NCBI RefSeq assembly: GCF_019797765.1
Contig: NZ_CP081862.1
Location: forward strand, 3,782,001 to 3,846,000
Direction: 5' to 3'
Origin: Cellulomonas sp. C5510
GTDB lineage: Bacteria; Actinomycetota; Actinomycetes; Actinomycetales; Cellulomonadaceae
Length of the DNA: 64,000 nt
The position numbers and the translations under genes are program-made. This document shows positions 1 to 7,357 of this stretch, piece by piece (positions within the stretch are counted from its first letter, which is position 1; each line of letters begins with the position of its first letter). Under the pieces are notes generated by a model. The model saw nothing but the letters and a program-made list of their open reading frames with translations, had not been told where the DNA came from and did not search any database.

Positions 1-479
1 GCCCAGGCGAGCACCGCGGGCGTCGCGGCGCGGTCCGCCCGCAGCTCCCAGTGGTCGCTCACCATGCCGGCCGGGTCGTCGGCCCCGACCTCGAACCGCG
101 GGAACGCCCGCTCGCAGCCGACGGGCCGGTTCTCGCCGTAGAACGCGCCGGGCACCAGCCACCACGGCGCCTGCGGGGCGGCGGGCAGCAGCACGCGGAC
201 GCGCAGGCACGCGTCCCGCTCGCTGCCGCCGCGGTGCTCGACGTCGAGCCGTACGTCCACGCGGCCGGTGGCGCTGGGCGGCGACCACCAGGCGGTGGCA
301 CGGAAGCCGGCGGCCTCGCCGGCGACCGCCCCGGGGCCGGGGGACGAGGCGGGCGGCACGGGCGTGACGGTGCCGTCCGGTGCCACCACCTCGACGACGT
401 GCGGGACGGTGCCCACCACGGGCGCGTCGCCCCCCGGCCACCGGGTCCCGGCGGGTCGCAGCAGGACGCCCTGGTGCAC
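1..479 (-). CDS. Unrecognised protein, 3' end outside window (partial)
   Basis: Reading frame on the minus strand starting at GTG 479, 32 bases after the stop of the SIS gene, with GAGAGGAA ahead as a ribosome binding site. About 159 codons are visible before the window ends. The protein reads like a beta-rich carbohydrate-active enzyme domain (segments FRATAWWSPP, VRVLLPAAPQAPWWLVPG, FYGENRPVGCERAFPRFEV) and has no signal peptide. I do not recognise the family. It follows the ROK kinase and SIS isomerase in one transcription unit, so a role in the same sugar pathway is likely, perhaps as a glycosidase-like protein. GC-rich third positions agree with real coding. Confidence 0.6.
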   Translation of the reverse strand, partial: MHQGVLLRPAGTRWPGGDAPVVGTVPHVVEVVAPDGTVTPVPPASSPGPGAVAGEAAGFRATAWWSPPSATGRVDVRLDVEHRGGSERDACLRVRVLLPAAPQAPWWLVPGAFYGENRPVGCERAFPRFEVGADDPAGMVSDHWELRADRAATPAVLAW

Positions 480-511
480 GGCGGTGGTTCCTCTCGACTC
501 GGGGAACGCGG

Positions 512-1093
512 TCAGGCGGTGGGCGCCTCGTCGGCGGCCCAGGCGTCCACCATCTCGCTGATGACGTGCAGCACCAACGTGTGCATCTCCTGGATGCGGG
601 GGGTGGTGGCCGACGGCACCAGCAGCAGGTGGTCGGCGTGCTCCCGAGCCGGCCCGCCGTCGCCGCCGGCCAGCAGCAGCGTGGTCGCGCCGTTCGCGCG
701 CGCCGCCGCCAGCCCCCCGACGACGTTCGGGGACCGGCCGCTGGTCGTGAACGCCACCACCAGGTCCCCGGGCCGGGCGAGGGCCTGCACCTGGCGGGCG
801 AACACGTCGTCGTAGGCGTAGTCGTTCGCGATGCAGGTCATGGACGTCGGGTCGGTGCTCAGCGTGACGGCGGGCAGCGGCCGGCGGTCGCGCTTGTAGT
901 GGCCGACGAGCTCTCCGGTGAGGTGCTGGGCGTCCGCGGCGCTGCCGCCGTTGCCGAACGTGTAGAGGGTGCCGCCGGCGGCGAACGTGTCGCGCACGAG
1001 CTCGCCCGCGGCGCGGATCTGCTCCGCGAGGCCCGACATCGCGTGGGCGACGTCGGTGTGCGCGGTCAGGTGGGCGTGCAGCCAGTCAGACAC
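512..1093 (-). CDS. SIS-domain phosphosugar isomerase (GmhA-like)
   Basis: 193 residues, the usual length of GmhA sedoheptulose-7-phosphate isomerases. The SIS fold is marked by the phosphosugar loop FGNGGSAADAQH (about residues 46-57), the second loop FTTSGRSPNV (about 114-123), and the C-terminal EMHTLVLHVISE helix carrying the His and Glu expected in the active site. It starts at GTG 1093 and overlaps the end of the ROK kinase by 8 bases, so the two are probably translationally coupled. No other heptose genes are present. In this glycosidase context an aldose/ketose phosphate isomerase for a released sugar is as plausible as LPS-type heptose synthesis. The SIS assignment is firm, the substrate is not. 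Confidence 0.88.
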   Translation of the reverse strand: MSDWLHAHLTAHTDVAHAMSGLAEQIRAAGELVRDTFAAGGTLYTFGNGGSAADAQHLTGELVGHYKRDRRPLPAVTLSTDPTSMTCIANDYAYDDVFARQVQALARPGDLVVAFTTSGRSPNVVGGLAAARANGATTLLLAGGDGGPAREHADHLLLVPSATTPRIQEMHTLVLHVISEMVDAWAADEAPTA

Positions 1094-2276
1094 GGGCGGC
1101 CTCCGGGGCGGTGTGGGGCGGGGGTCCCGCGGGGGCGGTCCCGGCGGGGGGGGGGGGGGCGGGGGGGGGCGGGGCGGGCGGCTCCGCGCCCACGGCGGGC
1201 GCGGTGGCGTCGACGGGGGCGTCCGGCGCTGCGGGCGGCAGCACGTCGAGGGCGATCGCCCCGGCGCCCACCACGCACACCACGTCGCCGAGCGCCGCGA
1301 GCGTCACGGTGGCGGCGCGCGCGGCCGGCGGCATGGCCTCGCGGGCGACCAGGTCCCGCACGGGGTCCAGCAGCATCGCGCCGGAGCGGGTGACCCCGCC
1401 GCCGAGGACGACGAGCTCCGGCTCCAGCACGTTCACCAGGTCGGCGACGGCGCAGCCGAGCAGGTCGGTCGTCTCGTCCCACAGGCTCCGGGCGAGCGGG
1501 TCCCCCGCGGCGGCGGCCGCGCTGACGTCCGCGGCGGTGACCGCGGGCAGCCCCGCGAGCGACGAGGCCGGGTCCGCGGCCAGGGCCTCCCGGGCGCGCT
1601 GCGCGATCGACGTGCCGGAGGCGTAGGCCTCGATGCAGCCGGCGCGACCGCAGGAGCACGCGCGCCCGCCGCGGCGCACGGTGATGTGGCCGAGCTCGCC
1701 GCCGTTGCCCGCGGCGCCGCGGTGCAGCCGGCCCTCGAGGATCACGCCGCCGCCGATGCCGGTGGAGACCGTGAGGTAGACCAGCGACCGCAGGCCCCGG
1801 CCGGCGCCGTAGCGGTGCTCGGCGACGGCGGCGGCCGTCGCGTCGTTCTCCAGCGCGAACGGGGCGCCGAACTCCTGCGACGCCAGCGGGCCGATCGGGA
1901 TGTCGTCCCAGCCCGGCAGGTGCGGCGGGGACTGCAGCAGGCCGGCGGGGGCGTCGAGCGGCCCGCCGCACGCGATCCCGACCGCGCCGACCGGACCGAG
2001 ACCGGCCTCGGCGACGGCCTCGTGACCCATGTCGAACAGCCGGCGGATGACGGCCTGCGGGCCCTCCTCGCGCCGCGTCGGCCGGATGCGCAGGCCGTGC
2101 ACGGCGCCGTCGGCGGTGACGACCGCGACCGCGAGCTTGGTGCCGCCGATGTCGAGCGCCAGCACGGGACCGGCGCCGGCCGGGGCCAGCGGGGCGGGCA
2201 CCGGCGCGGGGTCCGGTGCCGCGTCGCGGGCGACCTGCGCCGTGCGGGCAGGCGCGAGCGGTCGATCCGTCGTCAT
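1086..2276 (-). CDS. ROK-family sugar kinase with proline-rich tail
   Basis: 396 residues from ATG 2276, chosen because GGAGG lies 7 bases upstream; the frame extends further up but without a site. Actin-like sugar kinase signatures are all visible: phosphate-1 loop DIGGTK (about residue 45), ENDATAAAVAEHRYG, TVSTGIGGGV, GGELGH and the ROK zinc motif CSCGRAGCIEAY. There is no N-terminal helix-turn-helix, so it is a kinase rather than a NagC/Mlc-type repressor. Substrate is probably a hexose, N-acetylhexosamine or N-acetylmannosamine. The last 40 residues are Pro/Ala-rich and are encoded across G14 and G9 homopolymers, so their length may vary. A LacI-type operator and a good promoter lie about 100 bases upstream. 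Confidence 0.92.
   Translation of the reverse strand: MTTDRPLAPARTAQVARDAAPDPAPVPAPLAPAGAGPVLALDIGGTKLAVAVVTADGAVHGLRIRPTRREEGPQAVIRRLFDMGHEAVAEAGLGPVGAVGIACGGPLDAPAGLLQSPPHLPGWDDIPIGPLASQEFGAPFALENDATAAAVAEHRYGAGRGLRSLVYLTVSTGIGGGVILEGRLHRGAAGNGGELGHITVRRGGRACSCGRAGCIEAYASGTSIAQRAREALAADPASSLAGLPAVTAADVSAAAAAGDPLARSLWDETTDLLGCAVADLVNVLEPELVVLGGGVTRSGAMLLDPVRDLVAREAMPPAARAATVTLAALGDVVCVVGAGAIALDVLPPAAPDAPVDATAPAVGAEPPAPPPPAPPPPAGTAPAGPPPHTAPEAARV
1146..1169. repeat. G14-C-G9 homopolymer tract inside the kinase gene
   Basis: On the plus strand 14 consecutive G (1146-1159), one C, then nine G (1161-1169). They encode poly-proline on the minus strand, about 20 codons before the kinase stop, which itself overlaps the start of the SIS gene. 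Such tracts slip in replication and are error-prone in sequencing. A one-base change would alter the proline tail and move the stop relative to the downstream start. Confidence 0.9.
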
Positions 2277-2373
2277 GCACGTCCTCCAGACCCCCGACGG
2301 CGCGCGACGCGGCAGGCGCGGAGCGCGGGACCCCGGCGGTTGGCTCGGCGGCTCCTGTGCAGCCGATCCGGCC

Positions 2374-2422
2374 TGGGATCGATTCCAGAACGAGCATAGG
2401 AGGATGCTCGATCGACCGTCAA
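2374..2422 (-). promoter_or_regulatory. Promoter and LacI-type operator of the ROK operon
   Basis: Reading on the minus strand: -35 TTGACG (2422-2417), 18-base spacer, -10 TATGCT (2398-2393), then 5 bases to the operator TGGAATCGATCCCA (2387-2374). The operator would begin about at +1, a classical repression position. A separate perfect inverted repeat CGAGCAT-N6-ATGCTCG (2391-2410) overlaps the -10. The operator matches six others in this window (see the LacI entry). Confidence 0.75.
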
Positions 2423-2534
2423 GCCGCAGGGCCGCGATGCGGGAGATGAGCCGGTCCGCCACGCGACACCGGCATGGGAACGAGTCCAGCCCGGCGGAGT
2501 GACCGGTGCCGCGACGCCGACCCGCCACCCCGTT

Positions 2535-2636
2535 CGGAGGCTCCCCACGTTCTGGGAGGTCTCCGCGCGTCATCGGAGGGCTCCGGGGAGGTCTCCGATG
2601 ACGCGTGGGGGTCTCCGTGCGCGTTCGGAGTCTCCG
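2535..2636. repeat. Array of six GGAG-N-CTCC palindromes
   Basis: Within the 443-base gap between the kinase start and the LacI stop, six copies of GGAG(N1-3)CTCC or close variants begin at 2536, 2555, 2575, 2587, 2608 and 2627, mostly 19-21 bases apart. An embedded perfect 13-base inverted repeat has arms 2566-2578 and 2593-2605 around a 14-base loop. It lies just after the lacI stop and may end that transcript, but the regular spacing is more than a simple terminator needs. No gene was seen in this gap. Confidence 0.6.
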
Positions 2637-2719
2637 ACGGGGGCATCGTCAGTTCCCGCGCGCGCACGTCAGGACGCGCACGTGAGGACGGGCCGCGCGC
2701 CGCCGGGGACGGCCCCGGG

Positions 2720-3769
2720 TCAGGCGCTGGCGGGCGGGGCCGTCGAGCCGCGCTCGGCGACGGCGGCGGACAGCATCACGGTCCGCACGGGCGACTCGGG
2801 GCTCTGGATGCGGTCGAACATCTGGGCCACGGCGGCCTCGCCGAGCGCGACGGCGTCCTGCGCGACGGCCGTCACGCCGGGACGGACCATCGTCATCCAG
2901 GGGGCGTCGTCGAACGACACCAGGCTGAGGTCCTCGGGGATGCGCAGCCCGAGGCCCTGGGCGGCGCGCCACACGCCCTCGGCGAGCACGTTGTTCGCGG
3001 CGAACACCGCGGTGGGCCGGTCCGGCGACCCGAGCAGGTCGCGCGCGACGCCCTGCGCGGCCCCGACGTCCCACCCGCCACGGACCACGAGCCGGTCGTC
3101 CAGCGGAAGGCCGGCCGCGAGGAACGCCGAGCGGTACCCGACCAGGCGGTCGCGGCCCGTCGTCCAGTCCATCTCGTCGATGAGCAGCGCGACGCGGCGG
3201 TGGCCCTGCGCGAGCAGCCCGGCGGTGACGCGCTCCGCGGCGGACTTGTTGTCGACCACCACGGCGTCGCAGGTGCCCTCGGCGAACTGCCGGTCGACCT
3301 CGATGACGGGGATGCGGTGCCGGGCGAGGTACTCGGTGACCTCGACGGACAGCGGCGTGAGGATCACGCCCGCGACGCGCAGCGCGACGAACGTCTCCGC
3401 GGCCTCGAGCTCGGCCTCGACCGACCCGTTGTCGTCGGCGAGCATCATCGCGTAGCCACGGCGGCGGGACTGCTGGCTGACGCCTGCGGCGAGGTCCGCG
3501 TAGAACGAGTTGCGCAGGTCGGACACCAGGACGCCGATGGAGCGGCTGACCTGCTGGCGCAGGTTGCGGGCCATCGCGTCGGGCACGTAGCCGAGGGTCT
3601 GCGCGGCACGGCGGACCCGGTCGCGCACGGCGGGGGCGACGTAGCCGCGGCCGGTGAGCGCGCGGGACGCCGTCGAGCGCGAGACGTCGGCCGCCTCGGC
3701 CACGTCCTTGATCGTCGCGCGACGCCCGGCGGTCACCGGGCCCCGCGTCCCCTGCGCGACGGCGTCCAT
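2720..3769 (-). CDS. LacI-family transcriptional repressor
   Basis: 349 residues, normal LacI length. The N-terminal helix-turn-helix is clear: TIKDVAEAADVSRSTASRAL (about residues 19-38), followed by the hinge segment PDAMARNLRQQ and a periplasmic-binding-protein-like effector domain beginning SRSIGVLVSDLRNSFYADL. It starts 22 bases after the two-domain MBL gene and is co-transcribed with it. A palindrome with the central CG expected for LacI/GalR binding, consensus TGGNATCGATNCCA, occurs at this operon (5650-5663) and at 2374, 13377, 21643, 26978 and 36332, with a weaker copy at 36465. This is the natural candidate to bind them. Effector unknown; by context a mannose- or HexNAc-containing oligosaccharide or a catabolic intermediate. 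Confidence 0.93.
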   Translation of the reverse strand: MDAVAQGTRGPVTAGRRATIKDVAEAADVSRSTASRALTGRGYVAPAVRDRVRRAAQTLGYVPDAMARNLRQQVSRSIGVLVSDLRNSFYADLAAGVSQQSRRRGYAMMLADDNGSVEAELEAAETFVALRVAGVILTPLSVEVTEYLARHRIPVIEVDRQFAEGTCDAVVVDNKSAAERVTAGLLAQGHRRVALLIDEMDWTTGRDRLVGYRSAFLAAGLPLDDRLVVRGGWDVGAAQGVARDLLGSPDRPTAVFAANNVLAEGVWRAAQGLGLRIPEDLSLVSFDDAPWMTMVRPGVTAVAQDAVALGEAAVAQMFDRIQSPESPVRTVMLSAAVAERGSTAPPASA

Positions 3770-3791
3770 GCGTGCTCCTCGAGCGTCGTCC

Positions 3792-5642
3792 TCAGTCCCC
3801 CGCCACGTCCACGAGCGCTTCGGCGTGCTGACCCAGCCGGAGGTCCCCGATGCTGACGTCGACGGCGAGCCGCCGGCGCCTCGCCCCGGGGCCCGTGGGC
3901 ACCACCTCGAGGTCCAGCTCGGCCTGCCCGGAGGGCGGGAGAGCGACGACGGCCTCGTCGGGGTGCGCGCGCCAGCCTACCGGCAGCACCGGACGCACGG
4001 TCGCTGTGCAGTCCTCGCGGGTCGGGTTGCGGACCGTCACGGTGAACCGCGCCGGCTCGCCGGTCCGGGCCCGCGACACGTACGGCGCGATGTGCGCGAG
4101 CCGGCCGTCGGCGCCGAGGTCGTACTCGTCGAGCGGCAGCAGGTCGTGGTGGATCTGCACGAGCTCGTCGCCCTCCTGCGCGAGCATGTCGAGGTACGCC
4201 TCGTCGACCCAGCGCGGCTCCCAGTGCCCGGAGACCATGACGCCCGGGGCGATCCGCCGGTACAGCGCCGCGGAGTCCCGGTAGTCGGTGATCCGGAACA
4301 GGTTCCGGTACTGGTAGTTGAGGATCTCGCGCCGGTGGCCGGGGATGCCGAGGCCGTCCTGCTGGTCGCCGGTGACGAGCACCCGCACGCCGTCGACCTC
4401 GACCTCGAACGCCGCGGCGTACAGCGTGTGGCCGGGGAGCTCGTGCACCGTGATCTCGTACTCGTGCCACCGGAACGTCTCCCCCAGCGGCAGCACGCGG
4501 TCCACGGGGATCGGGTCGTACCACTGGCACGGCAGGTCGTGCCGGAGCGGCTCCTCCAGCACCGGCGCGACGTTCGCGGGCGCCCAGATCTGCGTGCCCT
4601 CGACCTCGCGCAGCAGGTTCATGCCGGCGACGTGGTCGTCGTGGTAGTGCGTGGGCAGCACCACCTCGACGCCCGTGACGCCGTGGTCCCGTCGCAGCGC
4701 GGGCAGTGACGCGAGCCAGGGCCGTCGGGACGCGCGGTCGGTGCCCGTCGGCAGCCCCGTCGTCATGTCGTAGCCGTAGTCCATGAGCAGCGCGGCGCCG
4801 TCCCGGGACACCAGCACGTACGAGCAGGCGTTGGACGACACGTTGAGCAGGAAGTGCTCGGTGATGCGCTGGAACGGCTCGGTCAGGCGGGTGCGCAGGT
4901 CCCACGGCTGCGGGCGGCGGGAGTCGACGTAGCCGCGCATGCGCGTGGCGAGCAGCCCGAGCGCGTGCTGCGGGTCGTCCATGGGCGCGCCGTGCGACGG
5001 CAGCAGCAGGTCGAGCCGCTCGTCCATGAGCAGGTAGCAGGACAGGACGGTCATCGCCGGTCCTTCGTTCTCCGTGTACGACCACTGGGTGGCGGCGAGC
5101 GACCAGACCTTGCCGGGCGCGTAGACGAGGTCCCCCGTGAACGCGATGCGCCGACCCGCACGCTCGACGACGTACGTCACCGACCCGGTGGTGTGCCCGG
5201 GTGTCGGCACCACCTGGACGGCCACGCCGCCGTACTCGCGCACCCGGTACTCGGGGACGACGTCGCTGACGGGCACCGGCTCCAGCAGCGAGAACCGGTC
5301 CTGGCGCAGGTTGTAGTCGTTGACGACGGGCCGGGTGCGCCACATCTCGTCGACGTGCTCGAACAGGTCGCGCTCCACGGGCGGGACGTGCACGGCGATG
5401 CCGGCCTCGACGGCGCGCGGCAGCCCCTGGCCCTGGTCCCGGTGGTGGTGGGTCATGAGCACGTCGGTGATGCGGTCGACGCCCATCTCGGCCAGGTGGT
5501 CGAGCGCGGCACCGGACCCGAAGTCCACGGCCACCGCGGTGCGGGTGCCGTCCGGGGCGGGCTGCTCGGCGCGCACGACGTAGACCTGGCACGTGTCCGC
5601 GATGCGGAACACCCCGGGAGCGACCTCGGTAACGGGGGACAT
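3792..5642 (-). CDS. Tandem metallo-beta-lactamase-fold hydrolase
   Basis: 616 residues from ATG 5642. Two MBL domains are fused. Domain 1 (about 5-210) has THHHRDQG, PTPGHTTG and FTGDLVY. Domain 2 (about 255-470) has THYHDDHVAG, ELPGHTLY, TGDQQD and SGHWEPRW. Both keep the His/Asp ligands for two metals, though domain 1 has DQ where DH is usual. The last 110 residues look like a beta-sandwich accessory domain (ARFTVTVRNPTREDC). No signal peptide is seen, so probably cytoplasmic. A TACCAT -10 sits 6 bases before the ATG and there is no good ribosome site, so the mRNA may be leaderless. Reaction unknown; lactone, ester or phosphoester hydrolysis are family options. A TTG start at 5678 is possible but would place the operator inside the gene. 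Confidence 0.8.
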   Translation of the reverse strand: MSPVTEVAPGVFRIADTCQVYVVRAEQPAPDGTRTAVAVDFGSGAALDHLAEMGVDRITDVLMTHHHRDQGQGLPRAVEAGIAVHVPPVERDLFEHVDEMWRTRPVVNDYNLRQDRFSLLEPVPVSDVVPEYRVREYGGVAVQVVPTPGHTTGSVTYVVERAGRRIAFTGDLVYAPGKVWSLAATQWSYTENEGPAMTVLSCYLLMDERLDLLLPSHGAPMDDPQHALGLLATRMRGYVDSRRPQPWDLRTRLTEPFQRITEHFLLNVSSNACSYVLVSRDGAALLMDYGYDMTTGLPTGTDRASRRPWLASLPALRRDHGVTGVEVVLPTHYHDDHVAGMNLLREVEGTQIWAPANVAPVLEEPLRHDLPCQWYDPIPVDRVLPLGETFRWHEYEITVHELPGHTLYAAAFEVEVDGVRVLVTGDQQDGLGIPGHRREILNYQYRNLFRITDYRDSAALYRRIAPGVMVSGHWEPRWVDEAYLDMLAQEGDELVQIHHDLLPLDEYDLGADGRLAHIAPYVSRARTGEPARFTVTVRNPTREDCTATVRPVLPVGWRAHPDEAVVALPPSGQAELDLEVVPTGPGARRRRLAVDVSIGDLRLGQHAEALVDVAGD

Positions 5643-5648
5643 CGCCCT

Positions 5649-5678
5649 ATGGTATCGATTCCAGTCGAGGCGGGACAA
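5649..5678 (-). promoter_or_regulatory. Promoter and operator of the MBL-lacI operon
   Basis: Minus strand: -35 TTGTCC (5678-5673), 18-base spacer, -10 TACCAT (5654-5649), then 6 bases to ATG 5642. Operator TGGAATCGATACCA (5663-5650) overlaps the -10. This gives autoregulation of the LacI gene if it is the cognate repressor. Confidence 0.75.
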
Positions 5679-5818
5679 GAGAAGCGCTGCTCAGGGCGAC
5701 CCCCGAGCCTCGTGGACGGCGCGGACCGCACCCGCACCGGTCGAGGCGGGGGCTCGTCGAGGTCGGGTGGGCGAAGAGCCGGGACCCCTCCGGGACGCCG
5801 GCCGCCGCTGCGGGCCGG

Positions 5819-7357
5819 TCAGGGCAGCGCGAGCACCTGACCGGCCGCCCGCAGCTCGACCTGGAGCGACACCACGTCCACCGCCTGCACCGCGCGCCCG
5901 GACGCCACCGCGCGCGCCGCGGCGAGACCGGCGACGTGCCCGAGCATCTGGTACTGCGGCTCCATCCGGACGGACGAGAACGCGACGTGGGAGGCCGAGA
6001 CGCAGACCGGGACGACGAGGTTGGTGCAGTCCTCCCACCGCGGCACGAGCGCCCGGTAGGGGATCGGGTACGGCGGCACCGGGACCGACAGGTAGCCCTC
6101 CGTGACCACCATGCCGACCGGCCGCGGGTGCTCGTGCACCCAGCGCCACGTCCGCTGCACCTCCCGGACGTCCAGGTGGTACGACCCCATGGCGACCACG
6201 TCGTGCCAGCGCGCCGGGCGGCGCAGGTCGTGCTCGGTCAGCACCACCTCGCCCTGCATCCGGCGGGCCTCGCGCACGTAGAGCTGGTGCGGCAGGTGTC
6301 CGGTGTCGGCGAACTCGTCGCGCGGCAGGCCCCAGCGGCCGAGCTCGCGGCGGACCGACGCGGGCACGGCGGGGTCGTGCGTGAGGAACCACAGCAGGTC
6401 CTGCGCGTGGTGCAGGTGGTGCAGGCGGATCTCCTCGCGCCGCTCCCTGCCGGCGGTCGGGTACTCCCACGCGGTGCCGTCCAGGACGCTCAGCGAGAAC
6501 GGGCCGAGCGAGTTGCCGTCGGCCTTGCCGCCGGGCAGGTTCGGCTCCAGCCCCAGCAGCGCGCCCGCGGGCGGCTCGTACCCCTCGGCCGCCCAGTGCC
6601 GGAACAGCCGCCGGCCGAGCTCCCAGTGCGCCGCGTCGTAGCCGGGGCGGCGCTCGACGGGCACGCGGTCGGGGGCGGTCGTCAGGCACAGCCGGTAGCC
6701 GTAGGACATCACCCCGCCGTCGCCCGCCCCCACGGGGGCCATCGGGACGTCGCGCACCTGCGGCAGCACCGCGCCGGCCGTCCCGCCGCTCGGGTCGTCG
6801 GTGAACGGCGACACCCACGCCGGGAACGCGTGCCGCCCCGGGACCGGCTCGCGGCGCCCGGCGAACGCCTCACCGTGCAGCGACCGGTCCTCTCTCCCGA
6901 CCGACGACGGCACGCCCGCGAACGCCAGCAGGTCGCCCTCGTAGGTGGCGTCGACGAACGCCCCGCCGGTCCACGCCCGCCCGTCCCGGGTGCGGACGCC
7001 CACGATCGTGGCGTCCCGGACCTCGGCTGCCTCGAGCTCGGCGTCGTGCACCACCTGGATCCGCGGGTGGTCGAGCCAGCGCCGGAAGATCCCCTCCGCG
7101 ACGTGCGGCTCCGGGCCGGCGTACGTCCCGACCGGCACGCCGTAGTGCGCGGCCACCTCGGCGCGGAACCGGGCCGCCATGCCGCCCAGCACCCGCACGT
7201 CGCCGACGTCGGTGTAGCCGAGGCCGCCCGACGTCATGCCGCCGACGTGCCGCCCGGCCTCGAGGAGCACGACGGACGCGCCGGCCTCCGCGGCGGCGAG
7301 CGCGGCGCACACCCCGGCGGAGGTGGCACCGGCGACCACGACGTCGGCGGAGGTCAT
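5819..7357 (-). CDS. FAD-dependent oxidoreductase (FAD_oxidored type)
   Basis: 512 residues. The N-terminal dinucleotide-binding segment is DVVVAGATSAGVCAALAAAE, a GxGxxG variant, followed by the FAD-ribose Glu in VVLLEAGRHVGGM. Internal motifs WTGGAFVDATYEGDLLA and VPVCVSASHVAFSSVRMEP (the latter about residues 450-470) are typical of the FAD-dependent oxidoreductases found in bacterial polysaccharide-utilisation loci. It starts at ATG 7357 in an ATGA overlap with the preceding glycosidase gene and is the last gene of the GH2-GH1-GH-D-FAD operon. Oxidation of a sugar hydroxyl before cleavage is an attractive inference, but the substrate is unknown. No secretion signal was seen. Confidence 0.82.
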   Translation of the reverse strand: MTSADVVVAGATSAGVCAALAAAEAGASVVLLEAGRHVGGMTSGGLGYTDVGDVRVLGGMAARFRAEVAAHYGVPVGTYAGPEPHVAEGIFRRWLDHPRIQVVHDAELEAAEVRDATIVGVRTRDGRAWTGGAFVDATYEGDLLAFAGVPSSVGREDRSLHGEAFAGRREPVPGRHAFPAWVSPFTDDPSGGTAGAVLPQVRDVPMAPVGAGDGGVMSYGYRLCLTTAPDRVPVERRPGYDAAHWELGRRLFRHWAAEGYEPPAGALLGLEPNLPGGKADGNSLGPFSLSVLDGTAWEYPTAGRERREEIRLHHLHHAQDLLWFLTHDPAVPASVRRELGRWGLPRDEFADTGHLPHQLYVREARRMQGEVVLTEHDLRRPARWHDVVAMGSYHLDVREVQRTWRWVHEHPRPVGMVVTEGYLSVPVPPYPIPYRALVPRWEDCTNLVVPVCVSASHVAFSSVRMEPQYQMLGHVAGLAAARAVASGRAVQAVDVVSLQVELRAAGQVLALP

